NCBI GenBank assembly: GCA_946407745.1
Contig: CAMJPQ010000007.1
Span: 1 to 64,000 of the forward strand
From: an uncultured Clostridia bacterium
Lineage (GTDB): Bacteria; Bacillota; Clostridia; Christensenellales; Aristaeellaceae
Direction of reading: 5' to 3'
Length of the DNA stretch: 64,000 nt
Shown here in pieces: positions 51,349 through 60,395 of this stretch; the first letter of the stretch is position 1; every line of letters begins with the position of its first letter. The position numbers and the translations under genes were made by a program. Under the pieces are notes generated by a model. The model was not told the DNA's origin, did no database searches, and saw only the letters and a program-made list of their open reading frames with translations.

Positions 51349-51655
51349 TCAAGGCTTTCTTTCTAGCACTTCATAATAATACCCATAGTAAGCATTTATA
51401 GCAGCCTCATTGCCGTGACTCCTTGCATACCCCATAGTATCGTCGCCATAAAACATACACATTTCTCCATTTTGTGAAAAATGACTATAATTCTTATGAT
51501 GTGGAAAAAGAACAAAACCTACAGCAATCTTCCTATCATGTCCGAATTTATCTACTACACTAAGCATGCCTGGGCGTGCATTTCTAGACCAATTTTGCGG
51601 GTCATCCCAGTTATCCTTTGGCCTAGTTCTTAAGCATTCTCTTGCTGTTTTCTTT
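51349..51655 (-). pseudogene. AT-rich orphan 3' coding fragment, possible toxin tip
   Basis: About 100 codons without a credible start (KDNWDDPQNWSRNARPGMLS, then GHDRKIAVGFVLFPHHKNY and GYYYEVLERKP). Composition shifts sharply to AT-rich at about 51655, where it is joined to a GC-rich gene remnant. It ends 30 bases before the next AT-rich gene. It could be the variable C-terminal tip of a polymorphic (Rhs-type) toxin cut from its core. No nuclease or other toxin motif is recognised with confidence. Confidence 0.45.
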
Positions 51656-51656
51656 G

Positions 51657-52359
51657 ATAGATGCCGTCCGCACCTTCCGCAAGCAACACAGAGCCGCTGT
51701 GGATATAGACGGTGCTGTAATCCTCTACTGTTCCCAACGATGCGTCCAGCGTACCGCCGTTCACCCAGACCTGGCCGATGGCAGACGGTGTATTGGTGAC
51801 AGGGTCCCAACCGCACGGCTGCGTAGCCGGCCATGAAGCCGGACTGCTCGGTGTTGTACAGCACGCAGTACACATTGTCCTGCTGATTGTTCACTTCGCT
51901 GTCCAGGCAGATAAAGCGGGCGTCCGGGTACTGGGTTTGCAGGGTGTTGACAGCGTCGGAGGCCATGAAGCCGACACAGACGATCACGTTATAGCCGGCG
52001 TTCAGGGCGTCGGCGGCATCCGTTGTGTAGAGAAAATCAATGCTTCTCCCGCCGCAGAAGGCGGAAACAGCTGTCATGACGTCCCAGACCAGGGTGCCGC
52101 CGCTGGGTTCGCTCTCGTCCCCGACCACAGCGACGCCGCGGATCACCGTCAGATCCGGTATGTTATTGAAAGCGCTCTCATTCACCTGAACGCTTTGGGG
52201 GATCACCAGAACGCCGGAAAGGCTTTCACAGTCCGCGAAGGCTTCTTCCTCAATGACCTGAAGCCCTCCGGGCAGTGAGATGGATTCTTCTGCGGCGGCA
52301 CAGGCGCAGAAGATGAGCGCCAGCAGTCAGACCAACAACAGATGCGTCACGGATTTCAT
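51657..52359 (-). pseudogene. decayed LRR-BMP-beta-helix surface gene
   Basis: The original start is ATG 52359 after GAAGGATG, with a signal peptide broken by an in-frame TGA (52329-52327) after KSVTHLLLV. LRR_5 sequence follows (EEEAFADCESLSGVLVIPQS), then a BMP/PnrA-type binding-protein portion (NVIVCVGFMASDAV, YPDARFICLDSE, YNTEQSGFMAGYAAV). Near 51800 the frame shifts, and beta-helix-like sequence continues in another frame (VWVNGGTLDASLGTVEDYST) until an abrupt junction near 51655. At least two lesions plus a truncation make it a pseudogene. TGA is used as a genuine stop by many neighbours, so recoding is unlikely. Confidence 0.7.
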
Positions 52360-52518
52360 AGGACGACATCCTTCACTGCGGGCGGTGCAGCCCGATGCGA
52401 CCGCCGGCTGCTGTAGAATCATTGCATGTGTTTGATCCGGAGTGCCGCGATACAGGCTCCCTCACTGACAGAACAGAATCATCAATGATTTTCGCGTTCT
52501 CTCCGCCGAAGGCGGAGG

Positions 52519-55500
52519 TCAGTCCAGGAACCTGAGTCCGATACCCTCTCGCATCGCCCACTGCGCGGCATAGGAACCGTGCGTCGTCAGGATGACCGTG
52601 AAGGGGCTGCCTTCAAACGCGTCGTCCGCGATGGAGGTCACATTCGGGCCCAGCTCCACAAAGCTCAGGTTCGGGCAGTCCGCGAAGGCGCGGCTACCGA
52701 TGGTGCCGCCGCTCAGCACGACCCACTGCACACTGTCCATTCCGCAGAAGGCCTCCTCCTCCACCGCGGTGTTCGGCGGCAGGCGCAGGCGGTTCTCCTG
52801 CCCGTTCAGCACGCGCACCTGATAGTTCTGGTTGCTGGGGCTGTAGCCGGGCTCGCCATAGGCCGAAATGTGAATATCCAGTGTACCCTGCGGCACATTT
52901 TCCAGCGTGAAGACGGTGCCGCGGCCTCCCATTTCGTTGTCCGCCAGGGGCTCGCCATCGGCCCACGCCCACAGGTGGACATTGTCCGAGGCGCTGTCCC
53001 CGCCCACGGTGATGGTCAGCGTGTCGCCCTCCAGCGCGGAGGCGTTCAGGAGGATGGGTGCGTCAGGCGTGGTTCCCAGCACGCGGACGCTCAGGTCAAC
53101 GCGCTGACTGCTTGTCGTGCCGTCGGCGTACTCCGCTACGGCCTGCAGGTACTGCTGGTTAGCGTCCTCCTGCCAGCACCAGGTGTCGCCGCGCAGGGTG
53201 TCGCCCAAGGCGCTCTGCTGTTCCCACTCGCCCTCGAACAGGACCACGCGCTCCGCGCCGGGGGCATGGATGTAGAAGGGAAAGCCTGCCCCCAGCAGGG
53301 GGCTGGTGGTGCCCACGGTGAAGGTGAGGTCCTGCGCCGCGGCCTCTGTCACCTGGAAGGCATAGTCAAAGCGCTCGTATTCCTCCATCCAGGCGTCCTC
53401 GTAGCCGGGCTCACCCCTCGTGCCCGCCCGCAGGTAATAGGTGCCGCCCGGGGCAAGGCTGTCGGTCAGCACATAGCTGTCGCCGCTGTAGTGATCCGCC
53501 TGGAAGAGGTACTGACCCTGGCTGTCATAAACCTGCACCCAATAGTACTGGGCGTGCTCGCTCTCCCCAAGCCAGATGGGCAGGCCCGCGCCATGGGCCA
53601 CGGTGTCTGAGAGCAGCTCCAGCATCGGCCGTCCGGCGCGGCTGATATAATCCACCTGCAGCAGCACCGTGTTGCTGAAGACGGACCAGTTCAATTGCTC
53701 CCAAGTGGGATTGTTGGCTAGGCTGTCGCTGGTCGCTTTGGCGAAGAAATACTTCATGCCGGCGCCGCCGTGACACCACCCGCGCACAATGTCGGTGGGG
53801 TCGCCGGCATCGTCCCAGCGGATGTCATAGATCTCCTCCCAGCTGTCGCCCGTCCACAGCAGCACCTTCGTTGTGTCCGACGGGGCGTGCACCTCCACGG
53901 TGAAATCGGTGTTCACCGGCACCGGGTCGGGTGCTTCGCTGCCGTTGATGGTCAGCGCCATGGTCTCTGAACCGCGAGCCTTCGGGATGAAATTCATCGT
54001 CGAGGCGCCGCCGTCGTAGCCCAGCGCGCCGCTGTATACGACCAGGTGGTAGATCTCGCCCTCTTCCAGGTCCAGGTCACTGAAGGTATAGGTGCCGTTC
54101 AGTGAGGCGCCGATGTTCCGGCCCTGCAGGTAATTCCAGTACTCGTCGTAGAGGCTGATGCCGCCCCATTCAATGCGGCCGTCCGCCTCGCTGATTTCGA
54201 CCACAAGGTCCTCGCCCGCGTAGGCGGTGCCGCCCTGCAGGCTGACACTGGGGGAAGCCAGCGTGCCCACCGACAGTACGTTGATGTGCAGCGGCGCGCC
54301 GTGGCCTTCGCCCAGGCTCTCGTCGTCCAACAGATGCCACTCGTTGTTTTTGAGGTACCGCAGATAGCAGGTGTGCGCGCCGCTGTCGCCATAGGACATC
54401 ACCTGGGTGAAGCTGTCGGCATACACGTCAACGACACAGTTCTCCGCGCTCCAGACGCCGTCTGACAGCAGCTGCAGCTCAACCGCGCCGGGCACATAGG
54501 CGGTCACGGTGTAGTTTTCGTGCACCAGCGGCGCGTAGTCGCTGGACTCGAAGTAAACCTCCTGCGCGGTTTCCGTCACCTCGAAGAAGAGGAAGCTCTC
54601 ATTGAAGCGCCAGCCCTCGGCGCGGTAGCCCGCGCGCAGCTTGTACAGTCCGGGGGTCAGCTCTGCCGTGGGTACGACGAAATAGTAGTTGTGGCCGTAC
54701 CGGCCGATATTTTGAAAGTACTCCTCGCCCTCCATGCCGCAGACGGTGTACCACACGTGGTCCGCCTGCTCCGGCACATAGCTCAGCGCCACGCGCAGGG
54801 CCTGGCCCTGCTCCACGGCGCCAAACACAGCGGTCATGAGCGGCGCGGGCAGGGTGCCCTCCGGCTCGCTCAGGGTCACAAACACCGGGTTGCTGACGGA
54901 CCATTCGGCGTCGTCGGAGGCCCAGTTGTCATCATAGCAGGCCATGGCCACCAGGGTGATGCGCTTGTTTCCGGTCCAGTTTCTGGTCAGGCGGATGTCC
55001 TCCGGGTGGTCGCCCCAGCCGCCTTCCCATTCACTATCGTAGTTCAGCCAGTCGTCCCCGATGTCCGGGGTCTGGACCAGGCGAACGGCCTTCGCGCCGG
55101 GCGCGGAGATGTGCACCAGCGTATCGGTCATCGGTGCGACGGTCACACTTTCGTCTTCCCCGGCGACACGCAGCGTGATACCGTAGCTTGTGCCGGCATC
55201 CTTTGCCAGGAAGGAGCCGATCTGCTCCACGTAGATATACTCCTCCGCCGCGTCGTTAGCGTAGAAGTACGCTGTGTACTCATGATGCTCCTGCAGCGTG
55301 TTCCGGGGAATGACGAAGGAGCCGGTCAGGTTGCCTTTCGCCGTGCTCTGCGTCTCTTGGAGCACGGTTTCTCCGCTGTCGGTATCCATCACCAGCAGAG
55401 TGTAGACCATGTCCACAGCCTGGTCTGCATACGTATAGGGGATGGTGACGCTTGCGTTTGGCTGCACCACGGTGGGCAGGCTGGCCGCCGCACCGGTGAT

Positions 55501-56190
55501 TTTGCCCGCGCTGACCTGATGCCAGCTGTAGGTCTGTGTGCGCCTGGTGGTGCCGTCCGGGTAAACGGCCACGCCGTAGCCCCGCAGCTCGCCATCCTCC
55601 GGCAGGTTGGCCGAGCCCCAGATGCCGGGGCCGTCCCACTCCCAGCAGTCGCCGTTGTTCCAGTATACATAGAAATGATCCGCGCCGGGCGCGTACCAGC
55701 TGCTTATCAGCCCCTCGTTGTAGCTGAAGCTGCCGCCCTCCGGCACACTGCTGTCGATGATCCAGTCCGTGCCGGCCTCCGGCTCTGCAATGACCAGCGT
55801 GGCGGTGCTGGCGGGGCCGGCGTCGTCGTCGCTGTTGAAGCCGGTCACGGCAACGGTATACTCACCCGGGCGCAGACGGCTGGAGCCGAGGGCATACGGC
55901 ACCCCATGCGTCATATGGTAGGTGTCCGAGACCCCGGCGCGGCCCGTGCCCCCATCGTTGGGGGTAATCCGCACCTGTGCCTTAACCAGGTTCTCCGCCG
56001 GCTGCACAGACACCAGTATGACGCTGCCGCGCACAATCGCGCCGTTGACCGCGTTGTCGATGGTGAAGACCGGCGCGGCGGGAGCGTCCGCCTTCGCTGT
56101 GGACGAAAAAGCGACAGCCCCGCACACAAGGAGGGTCAGGGCCAGGCACAGCGCGAACCGTCCGAATTCTTTCCTCTTCAGTATCTTCAT
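52519..56190 (-). CDS. giant secreted protein of alternating Ig-like modules with C-terminal LRR
   Basis: A 1223-aa secreted protein. The start at ATG 56190 follows AAAGGACTCGAG and begins a Sec signal (FALCLALTLLVCGAVAFSS). The body alternates two kinds of about 100-residue beta-sandwich modules. Type A contains HAPGAxxVxLxxxxW-like sequence (HISAPGAKAVRLVQ, TAYVPGAVELQLLSDGVW, YIHAPGAERVVLFEGEW). Type B ends in a GY/GEPGY motif (AGYRAEGWRFNESF, AGTRGEPGYEDAW, SAYGEPGYSPSNQ). The last 90 residues are BspA-like LRR (GTIGSRAFADCPNLSFVELG) with the same AQWAMREG cap style as the LRR pair at 3671-7047. No sortase motif or enzyme domain is seen; likely an adhesin or glycan-binding surface protein. 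Confidence 0.78.
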   Translation of the reverse strand: MKILKRKEFGRFALCLALTLLVCGAVAFSSTAKADAPAAPVFTIDNAVNGAIVRGSVILVSVQPAENLVKAQVRITPNDGGTGRAGVSDTYHMTHGVPYALGSSRLRPGEYTVAVTGFNSDDDAGPASTATLVIAEPEAGTDWIIDSSVPEGGSFSYNEGLISSWYAPGADHFYVYWNNGDCWEWDGPGIWGSANLPEDGELRGYGVAVYPDGTTRRTQTYSWHQVSAGKITGAAASLPTVVQPNASVTIPYTYADQAVDMVYTLLVMDTDSGETVLQETQSTAKGNLTGSFVIPRNTLQEHHEYTAYFYANDAAEEYIYVEQIGSFLAKDAGTSYGITLRVAGEDESVTVAPMTDTLVHISAPGAKAVRLVQTPDIGDDWLNYDSEWEGGWGDHPEDIRLTRNWTGNKRITLVAMACYDDNWASDDAEWSVSNPVFVTLSEPEGTLPAPLMTAVFGAVEQGQALRVALSYVPEQADHVWYTVCGMEGEEYFQNIGRYGHNYYFVVPTAELTPGLYKLRAGYRAEGWRFNESFLFFEVTETAQEVYFESSDYAPLVHENYTVTAYVPGAVELQLLSDGVWSAENCVVDVYADSFTQVMSYGDSGAHTCYLRYLKNNEWHLLDDESLGEGHGAPLHINVLSVGTLASPSVSLQGGTAYAGEDLVVEISEADGRIEWGGISLYDEYWNYLQGRNIGASLNGTYTFSDLDLEEGEIYHLVVYSGALGYDGGASTMNFIPKARGSETMALTINGSEAPDPVPVNTDFTVEVHAPSDTTKVLLWTGDSWEEIYDIRWDDAGDPTDIVRGWCHGGAGMKYFFAKATSDSLANNPTWEQLNWSVFSNTVLLQVDYISRAGRPMLELLSDTVAHGAGLPIWLGESEHAQYYWVQVYDSQGQYLFQADHYSGDSYVLTDSLAPGGTYYLRAGTRGEPGYEDAWMEEYERFDYAFQVTEAAAQDLTFTVGTTSPLLGAGFPFYIHAPGAERVVLFEGEWEQQSALGDTLRGDTWCWQEDANQQYLQAVAEYADGTTSSQRVDLSVRVLGTTPDAPILLNASALEGDTLTITVGGDSASDNVHLWAWADGEPLADNEMGGRGTVFTLENVPQGTLDIHISAYGEPGYSPSNQNYQVRVLNGQENRLRLPPNTAVEEEAFCGMDSVQWVVLSGGTIGSRAFADCPNLSFVELGPNVTSIADDAFEGSPFTVILTTHGSYAAQWAMREGIGLRFLD

Positions 56191-56340
56191 CTCGAGTCCT
56201 TTCCGGCTCACGAAGAAGCCAAACAGCAGGCAGTATGAAGCTCTCATTCATGTGTCATCATCATAGCAGATGTTGGAAAATACTTCAAGCTTTTTGGAAC
56301 GATACGTACCGGCTGGCTCGCCGCCTTTCGGTCAATGGCT

Positions 56341-56504
56341 AAGGCAACACCGCACAATTCGCCGATCCATCTGACGGTGCCTTTTGTGCCATCCACTTCT
56401 TGCAGCTTTTTCGACTTGCCACCAGCAAGCCTTCAAAATCTGCAATCGTGTCTGACGCAAAATTCACTCGCCATCTGGCCGACTTATTTGTGCGGTGTTA
56501 CCCT
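56341..56504. mobile_element. MITE-like element
   Basis: About 160 bp bounded by near-perfect 15-bp terminal inverted repeats: GGCAACACCGCACAA (56343-56357) and TTGTGCGGTGTTACC (56488-56502), one mismatch. The similarity extends outward (CTAAGG/CCCTAAG). It encodes no transposase and lies in a gene-free interval. A 67-codon ORF inside has no protein-like features. One copy is visible in this window. Confidence 0.6.
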
Positions 56505-56518
56505 AAGTGACAGCAAAA

Positions 56519-56560
56519 CACCCCGGAAACCCGCATAAACGCCGGTTTCCGGGGTATGTT
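56519..56560. terminator. terminator after flavodiiron gene
   Basis: CCCCGGAAACC (56521-56531) pairs with GGTTTCCGGGG (56544-56554) around a 12-base loop. On the minus strand it is followed by TGTTTTGCTG, so it can end the flavodiiron transcript. The rest of 56555-56709 holds nothing I recognise. Confidence 0.7.
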
Positions 56561-56709
56561 TCATGCTGCCGCCAGACTGTACCTGCCAAATACAAGTTCA
56601 GGAAAAACAAAGGCGGCTCCTGAGATGAGACTGAGATATGAAACCGTGCCCGGTTTGGCAACGCGCTTCCCGCACTGGGGGAGCCCCGTCTGCCCGGGCA
56701 TGAGGGAAA

Positions 56710-57873
56710 TTACTGCATCAGCGCGTCAGCCAGGGCGGCCAGCTGAGGCTCGTCAGTGGTCTTCAGCGCGCCCTTGATGGTCACCACCGGCTCGAGGATG
56801 GTGATGCCCTTCATGCCTTCCAGCTCCGCGCGCATGGTCTTGGCGGCCATGGGCGCCCAGGAGCCGTTCTCCACCAGGCCCACAGTGCGCTTCTGCCAGT
56901 TCTTGGCCTTCAGGTGGTGCAGGAAGTCCTCCATAAAGGGCATCACACCCGCGTTGTAGGTGGAGGCGCACAGCACCACCTTGCCATACTTGTAGGCGCA
57001 GGCAAGGGCTTCGCTCATGTCGTCGCGGGCGAGGTCGGCCAGGAGGATCTCCGGGCAGCCCTTGCTGTCCAGGATATCGGCCAGGTGCTCGGCGGCCAGC
57101 TCTGTGTTGCCATGAAGGGAAGCAAAGGCGATGAACACGCCGTCGCACTCCGGCTCGTAGGCACTCCACTTGCGGTACATTTCCAGCGCGTGGGGAATGG
57201 AGGAGGTCAGCGCCGGGCCGTGGAGGGGAAGGATCTCGCGGATGGACAGCGCCTCCGCCTTTTTCAGCACGGCCTGCACCTGCGGGCCGTATTTGCCCAC
57301 GATGTTCAGGTAATAGCGGCGGGCCTCGTCGTCCCAGTCCTCCGGCTCGGTGGAGGGGGCGATGTCTGGCGCGCCGAAGCGGCCGAAGGCGTCCGCGCTG
57401 AACAGCACCTGCTCCGATGACTCATAGCTGAGCATCACCTCGGGCCAGTGCACCATGGGCGCCATGACGAAGGTGAGGGTGTGCTCGCCCAGGGGCAGGG
57501 TGTCACCCTCCTTGACGACCAGTCGGCTGGTTTCGCCCAGCGCGAAATAGTTTTCCAGCAGCTGGAAGGTTTTTGCGTTGCCCACCAGCGTCACGCCGGG
57601 CCAGGCGTCCAGCACCGCCTGCAGGGAAGAGGCGTGATCCGGCTCCACATGGGAGACCACCAGGTAATCGATCCCGCGGCCATCGAGCGCGGCCTTCACA
57701 TTGCTGAGAAAATCGCCCTGCTTGCGGCGGTCCACCGTATCCATCAGGCACACCTTTTCATCCAGGATCAGCCAGCTGTTGTAGCTGATTCCCTGCGGTA
57801 CCTGATACTGTCCCTCAAAAAGATCAATGTCATGGTCGTTGACACCGACATAACGAAACGCGCTGCCTGGCAT
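56710..57873 (-). CDS. flavodiiron protein (FprA-like)
   Basis: A 387-aa flavodiiron protein. The N-terminal metallo-beta-lactamase-like domain has the diiron ligands H75-x-E77-x-D79-H80 (VVSHVEPDHASSL), with further ligands in MVHWPEVML and FSADAFGRFG. The C-terminal flavodoxin domain begins near residue 245 (GVFIAFASLHGNTELAAEHL). There is no rubredoxin extension. These enzymes reduce O2 to water or NO to N2O and protect anaerobes. The start at 57873 follows GGGAGG. A TATACT box (57966-57961) lies upstream with a poor -35. Confidence 0.92.
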   Translation of the reverse strand: MPGSAFRYVGVNDHDIDLFEGQYQVPQGISYNSWLILDEKVCLMDTVDRRKQGDFLSNVKAALDGRGIDYLVVSHVEPDHASSLQAVLDAWPGVTLVGNAKTFQLLENYFALGETSRLVVKEGDTLPLGEHTLTFVMAPMVHWPEVMLSYESSEQVLFSADAFGRFGAPDIAPSTEPEDWDDEARRYYLNIVGKYGPQVQAVLKKAEALSIREILPLHGPALTSSIPHALEMYRKWSAYEPECDGVFIAFASLHGNTELAAEHLADILDSKGCPEILLADLARDDMSEALACAYKYGKVVLCASTYNAGVMPFMEDFLHHLKAKNWQKRTVGLVENGSWAPMAAKTMRAELEGMKGITILEPVVTIKGALKTTDEPQLAALADALMQ

Positions 57874-58175
57874 AGTCTTGAGCCTCCCAAGTGTCCGCAT
57901 CAGCGGAGATTTGTCTTCCGGCGGGCACTCGCCGCGCACCGCCGTTTTGCTACAGCAATGAGTATACCATGAAAAGCTGAAAAGAAGAAGAGAAAAAAAC
58001 GGCGGCGCGTATATGATACCGCTGTCCGCCGAAAGGACGCGGATCCGAAGGAGTCCAGTGGGCGGTCGGAAAGCCCTGCGGCCGGTGCGGGGCCATGATT
58101 CCCCTCGCTGTGCTTCAGAGGGGAAACGGTGCGAAAAGGGAAAACGGACAGCGACAAGCCGTCCGTTTTGATCAG
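57874..58175. other. intergenic region flavodiiron / ABC ATPase
   Basis: About 300 bases with no credible gene. It holds a possible promoter -10 box for the flavodiiron gene and, at its right end, the terminator of the ABC ATPase gene. A purine-rich stretch (57975-58000) is the only other feature. Confidence 0.5.
58131..58169 (-). terminator. terminator of ABC ATPase gene
   Basis: On the minus strand AAAACGGAC (58169-58161) pairs with GTCCGTTTT (58149-58141) around 11 bases, followed by CCCTTTTCG. It is seven bases beyond the stop codon of the ATPase gene. Confidence 0.8.
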
Positions 58176-59117
58176 CTACTCCTCCGCGGTGGCCTTGAGG
58201 AACACCTGCTCAAGGGTGTCGCCCTCCGGCACTAGCAGGCGCAGCGGCGCGTCCAGGGCGCACAGCAGGTGAAACAGCTGGCTGTAGGCGTCCGCCTCTC
58301 CCGGCGCGACCTCAGCGCATTCCAGCGTGGCCTCGGTCACCTGTTCCTGCCGTGAGGGGTGAGTCTTCACGCGCCGCACGCAGCTGAGGCTTTTCAGCGC
58401 GGGCACGGTGCGCGCGGGGGGCGCGTCCACGGTAATGCGCAGGCGCAGGGAGGCCTCCGCGCCGATGGCATCCATGTCCATTTCGCGGATGACGCGCCCG
58501 TGATGAAGAATAATGACGCGCTGGCACAGCTGCTGTGCCTCTGAGAGCAGGTGGGTGGAAAAGAGCACCGTGTGTGTTTTGCCAAGCTCCCGCATCAGGT
58601 CGCGTATTTCGGCCACCTGCCGCGGGTCCAGGCCGACAGTGGGCTCATCCAGCACCAGCACCGGCGGGTCGCCGCACAGTGCCTGCGCGAAGCCCAGCCG
58701 CTGGCGATAGCCCTTGCTGAGGCTGCCCGCGCGCTGGCTGTCCCGCCCGGTGAGGCCACACAGCCGCATGATATCATCCACATGCGCGGGAATGGCAGAG
58801 TCCTTCACCTCCCGCAGCCTGGCCGCGAAGGTGAGGTATTCGCGCACGGTCATCTCGTCGTATAGCGGCGGCTTTTCCGGCAGGTAGCCGATGAGCCGCT
58901 TGCAGGCATGGGGCTGCGCCATCATGTCCATGCCGTCCACCAGCACCTGCCCCTCCGTGGGGGGCATGCAGCCCGTCAGTACATTCAGCGCGGTGGTTTT
59001 ACCGGCGCCGTTCACGCCCAGCAGGCCGACGATCTGCCCCTTGGGCGCGGTAAAGGAAACCTCCCTCAGGGCCGGGTGGCTGCCGTAGCGTTTGGTGACA
59101 TTGCGCAATTCCAGCAA
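58176..59117 (-). CDS. ABC-2 type transporter ATP-binding protein, orphan
   Basis: A 313-aa ATPase of the NatA/GldA/CcmA group. Walker A is LLGVNGAGKTTALN, the signature SLSKGYRQRLGFAQALCG, and Walker B VLVLDEPTVGLDP. A C-terminal regulatory extension (about residues 220-313; LRLRITVDAPPARTVPAL) resembles that of gliding-motility/exopolysaccharide exporters. The start is a TTG (59117) eight bases after AAAGGAGG. The expected permease and GldG-like partner are not adjacent on either side, so the exported substrate is unknown. Confidence 0.87.
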   Translation of the reverse strand: MLELRNVTKRYGSHPALREVSFTAPKGQIVGLLGVNGAGKTTALNVLTGCMPPTEGQVLVDGMDMMAQPHACKRLIGYLPEKPPLYDEMTVREYLTFAARLREVKDSAIPAHVDDIMRLCGLTGRDSQRAGSLSKGYRQRLGFAQALCGDPPVLVLDEPTVGLDPRQVAEIRDLMRELGKTHTVLFSTHLLSEAQQLCQRVIILHHGRVIREMDMDAIGAEASLRLRITVDAPPARTVPALKSLSCVRRVKTHPSRQEQVTEATLECAEVAPGEADAYSQLFHLLCALDAPLRLLVPEGDTLEQVFLKATAEE

Positions 59118-59152
59118 GGCGAAGCCTCCTTTGTTCAGGGCACAGCAGGCGG

Positions 59153-60394
59153 TCAGAAGCTCTTTGCCACCTTTTCCGCGCCGCGCCCGACCACGGAAAG
59201 GCAGGGCTCGGCGGACAGTATGGCCTCGGTAACAGCCTGCACAGCCTGGGGTGTGATCGCCTCAATCTTGGCGAGCACCTGATCCGGCTCCAGCGTTTCA
59301 CCGAGTATCAGCTGGCGGCGGCCGTTGGACTGCATGCGGCTGCCGGGGCTTTCCAGCCCCATCAGGAAGCCCACGCGCAGCTGATTCTTTGCCTCGCGGA
59401 ACTCCTTCTCCGTCATGCCCTGATCCCGCAGAAGCCGCACCTGACCGGTCATCTCCTCCAGCACCTGCAGCGCGTTCTTCGGGCTGACGCCGGCATAGAG
59501 GCACAGCGCGCCGCTGCCCTCCATGCTGGAGGGGTAGGAGGCGATGGAGTAAGCCATGCCCAGCTCCTCCCGTATGCGCTGGAACAGCCGGGAGGACATG
59601 GCGCCGCCCAGCACGCTGTTCATGATCACGGCGGCATAGCCCTCGTCCGCGCCGTAGGGATAACCGGGATAGCCGAGGCTGAGGTGCATCTGCTCGGTGT
59701 CTTTTTCCCGCCAGATGCGCTGAGCGCGCAGCGGCTGCGGTGTGCCAAGGCGTGGTGGCTGCACCTGGTTGTACCAGCTGCCGAGATACTTTTCGGCCAG
59801 GCCGCGCAGCTGGTCAGGCCGGAAGCTGCCGCAGACAGACAGGACGCACTCCGCCGGGGCGTAATGCCTGCTCCTGAAGGAAACCAGGCTGTCCCTGCCG
59901 TAGCCGAGCAGCCTGTCCGCCGTGCCCAGGATGGGCTGCCCCTCCGGCATGCCGGCAAACTGTGCCTGGTTCAGCAGCTCGCCCACCAGGTCCTCCGGGC
60001 TGTCCTCGTCCATGGCGATCTCCTCGAGCACCACGCCGCGCTCCTTTTCCAGCTCCTCCGGCAGGAAGGCGGCGTGAAGCGCCATATCGGACAGCATATC
60101 GACCCCCAGCTCCAGGTCCTCGTCGATCACCTTGGCGTAGAAGCAGGTGCAGTCGCGGGCGGTGAAGGCATTCAGCTGCCCGCCGTGGGCGTCCATCTCC
60201 TCGGCGATCTGCCGGGTGGTGCGCCGCTCGGTGCCCTTGAAGACCATGTGCTCCATAAAGTGGCTCAGGCCGTTTTCCTCCGGCCGCTCCATCGCGGAGC
60301 CCACGTGCATCCACAGCCCCACTGACACAGAGCGCAGATAGGGCAGCTGCTCGGCAACAACGCGCAGGCCATTGGACAGGGTGAATAGCTCCAT
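59153..60394 (-). CDS. M16-family zinc peptidase (processing-peptidase-like)
   Basis: A 413-aa M16B peptidase. GLSHFMEHMVFKGT contains the inverted zinc motif H45-F-M-E48-H49, with the downstream Glu in the VVLEEIAMDEDSPED helix. A second, inactive domain holds the R/Y pair region (YAVIMNSVLGGAMSSRLFQR). It is close to bacterial PqqL/YmxG-type peptidases that clear small peptides. The start follows AAAGGAG and lies one base beyond the stop of rnc. Confidence 0.9.
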   Translation of the reverse strand: MELFTLSNGLRVVAEQLPYLRSVSVGLWMHVGSAMERPEENGLSHFMEHMVFKGTERRTTRQIAEEMDAHGGQLNAFTARDCTCFYAKVIDEDLELGVDMLSDMALHAAFLPEELEKERGVVLEEIAMDEDSPEDLVGELLNQAQFAGMPEGQPILGTADRLLGYGRDSLVSFRSRHYAPAECVLSVCGSFRPDQLRGLAEKYLGSWYNQVQPPRLGTPQPLRAQRIWREKDTEQMHLSLGYPGYPYGADEGYAAVIMNSVLGGAMSSRLFQRIREELGMAYSIASYPSSMEGSGALCLYAGVSPKNALQVLEEMTGQVRLLRDQGMTEKEFREAKNQLRVGFLMGLESPGSRMQSNGRRQLILGETLEPDQVLAKIEAITPQAVQAVTEAILSAEPCLSVVGRGAEKVAKSF

Positions 60395-60395
60395 C

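Noticed and set aside
51657..52359. TGA in the signal peptide as recoded Trp or selenocysteine
   Set aside because: Many genes here end in TGA, often overlapping the next start, and the same gene also carries a frameshift and truncation. Decay is simpler.
56335..56538. 67-codon ORF as a small protein gene
   Set aside because: It spans the MITE-like element and its inverted repeats, with no binding site or conserved features.
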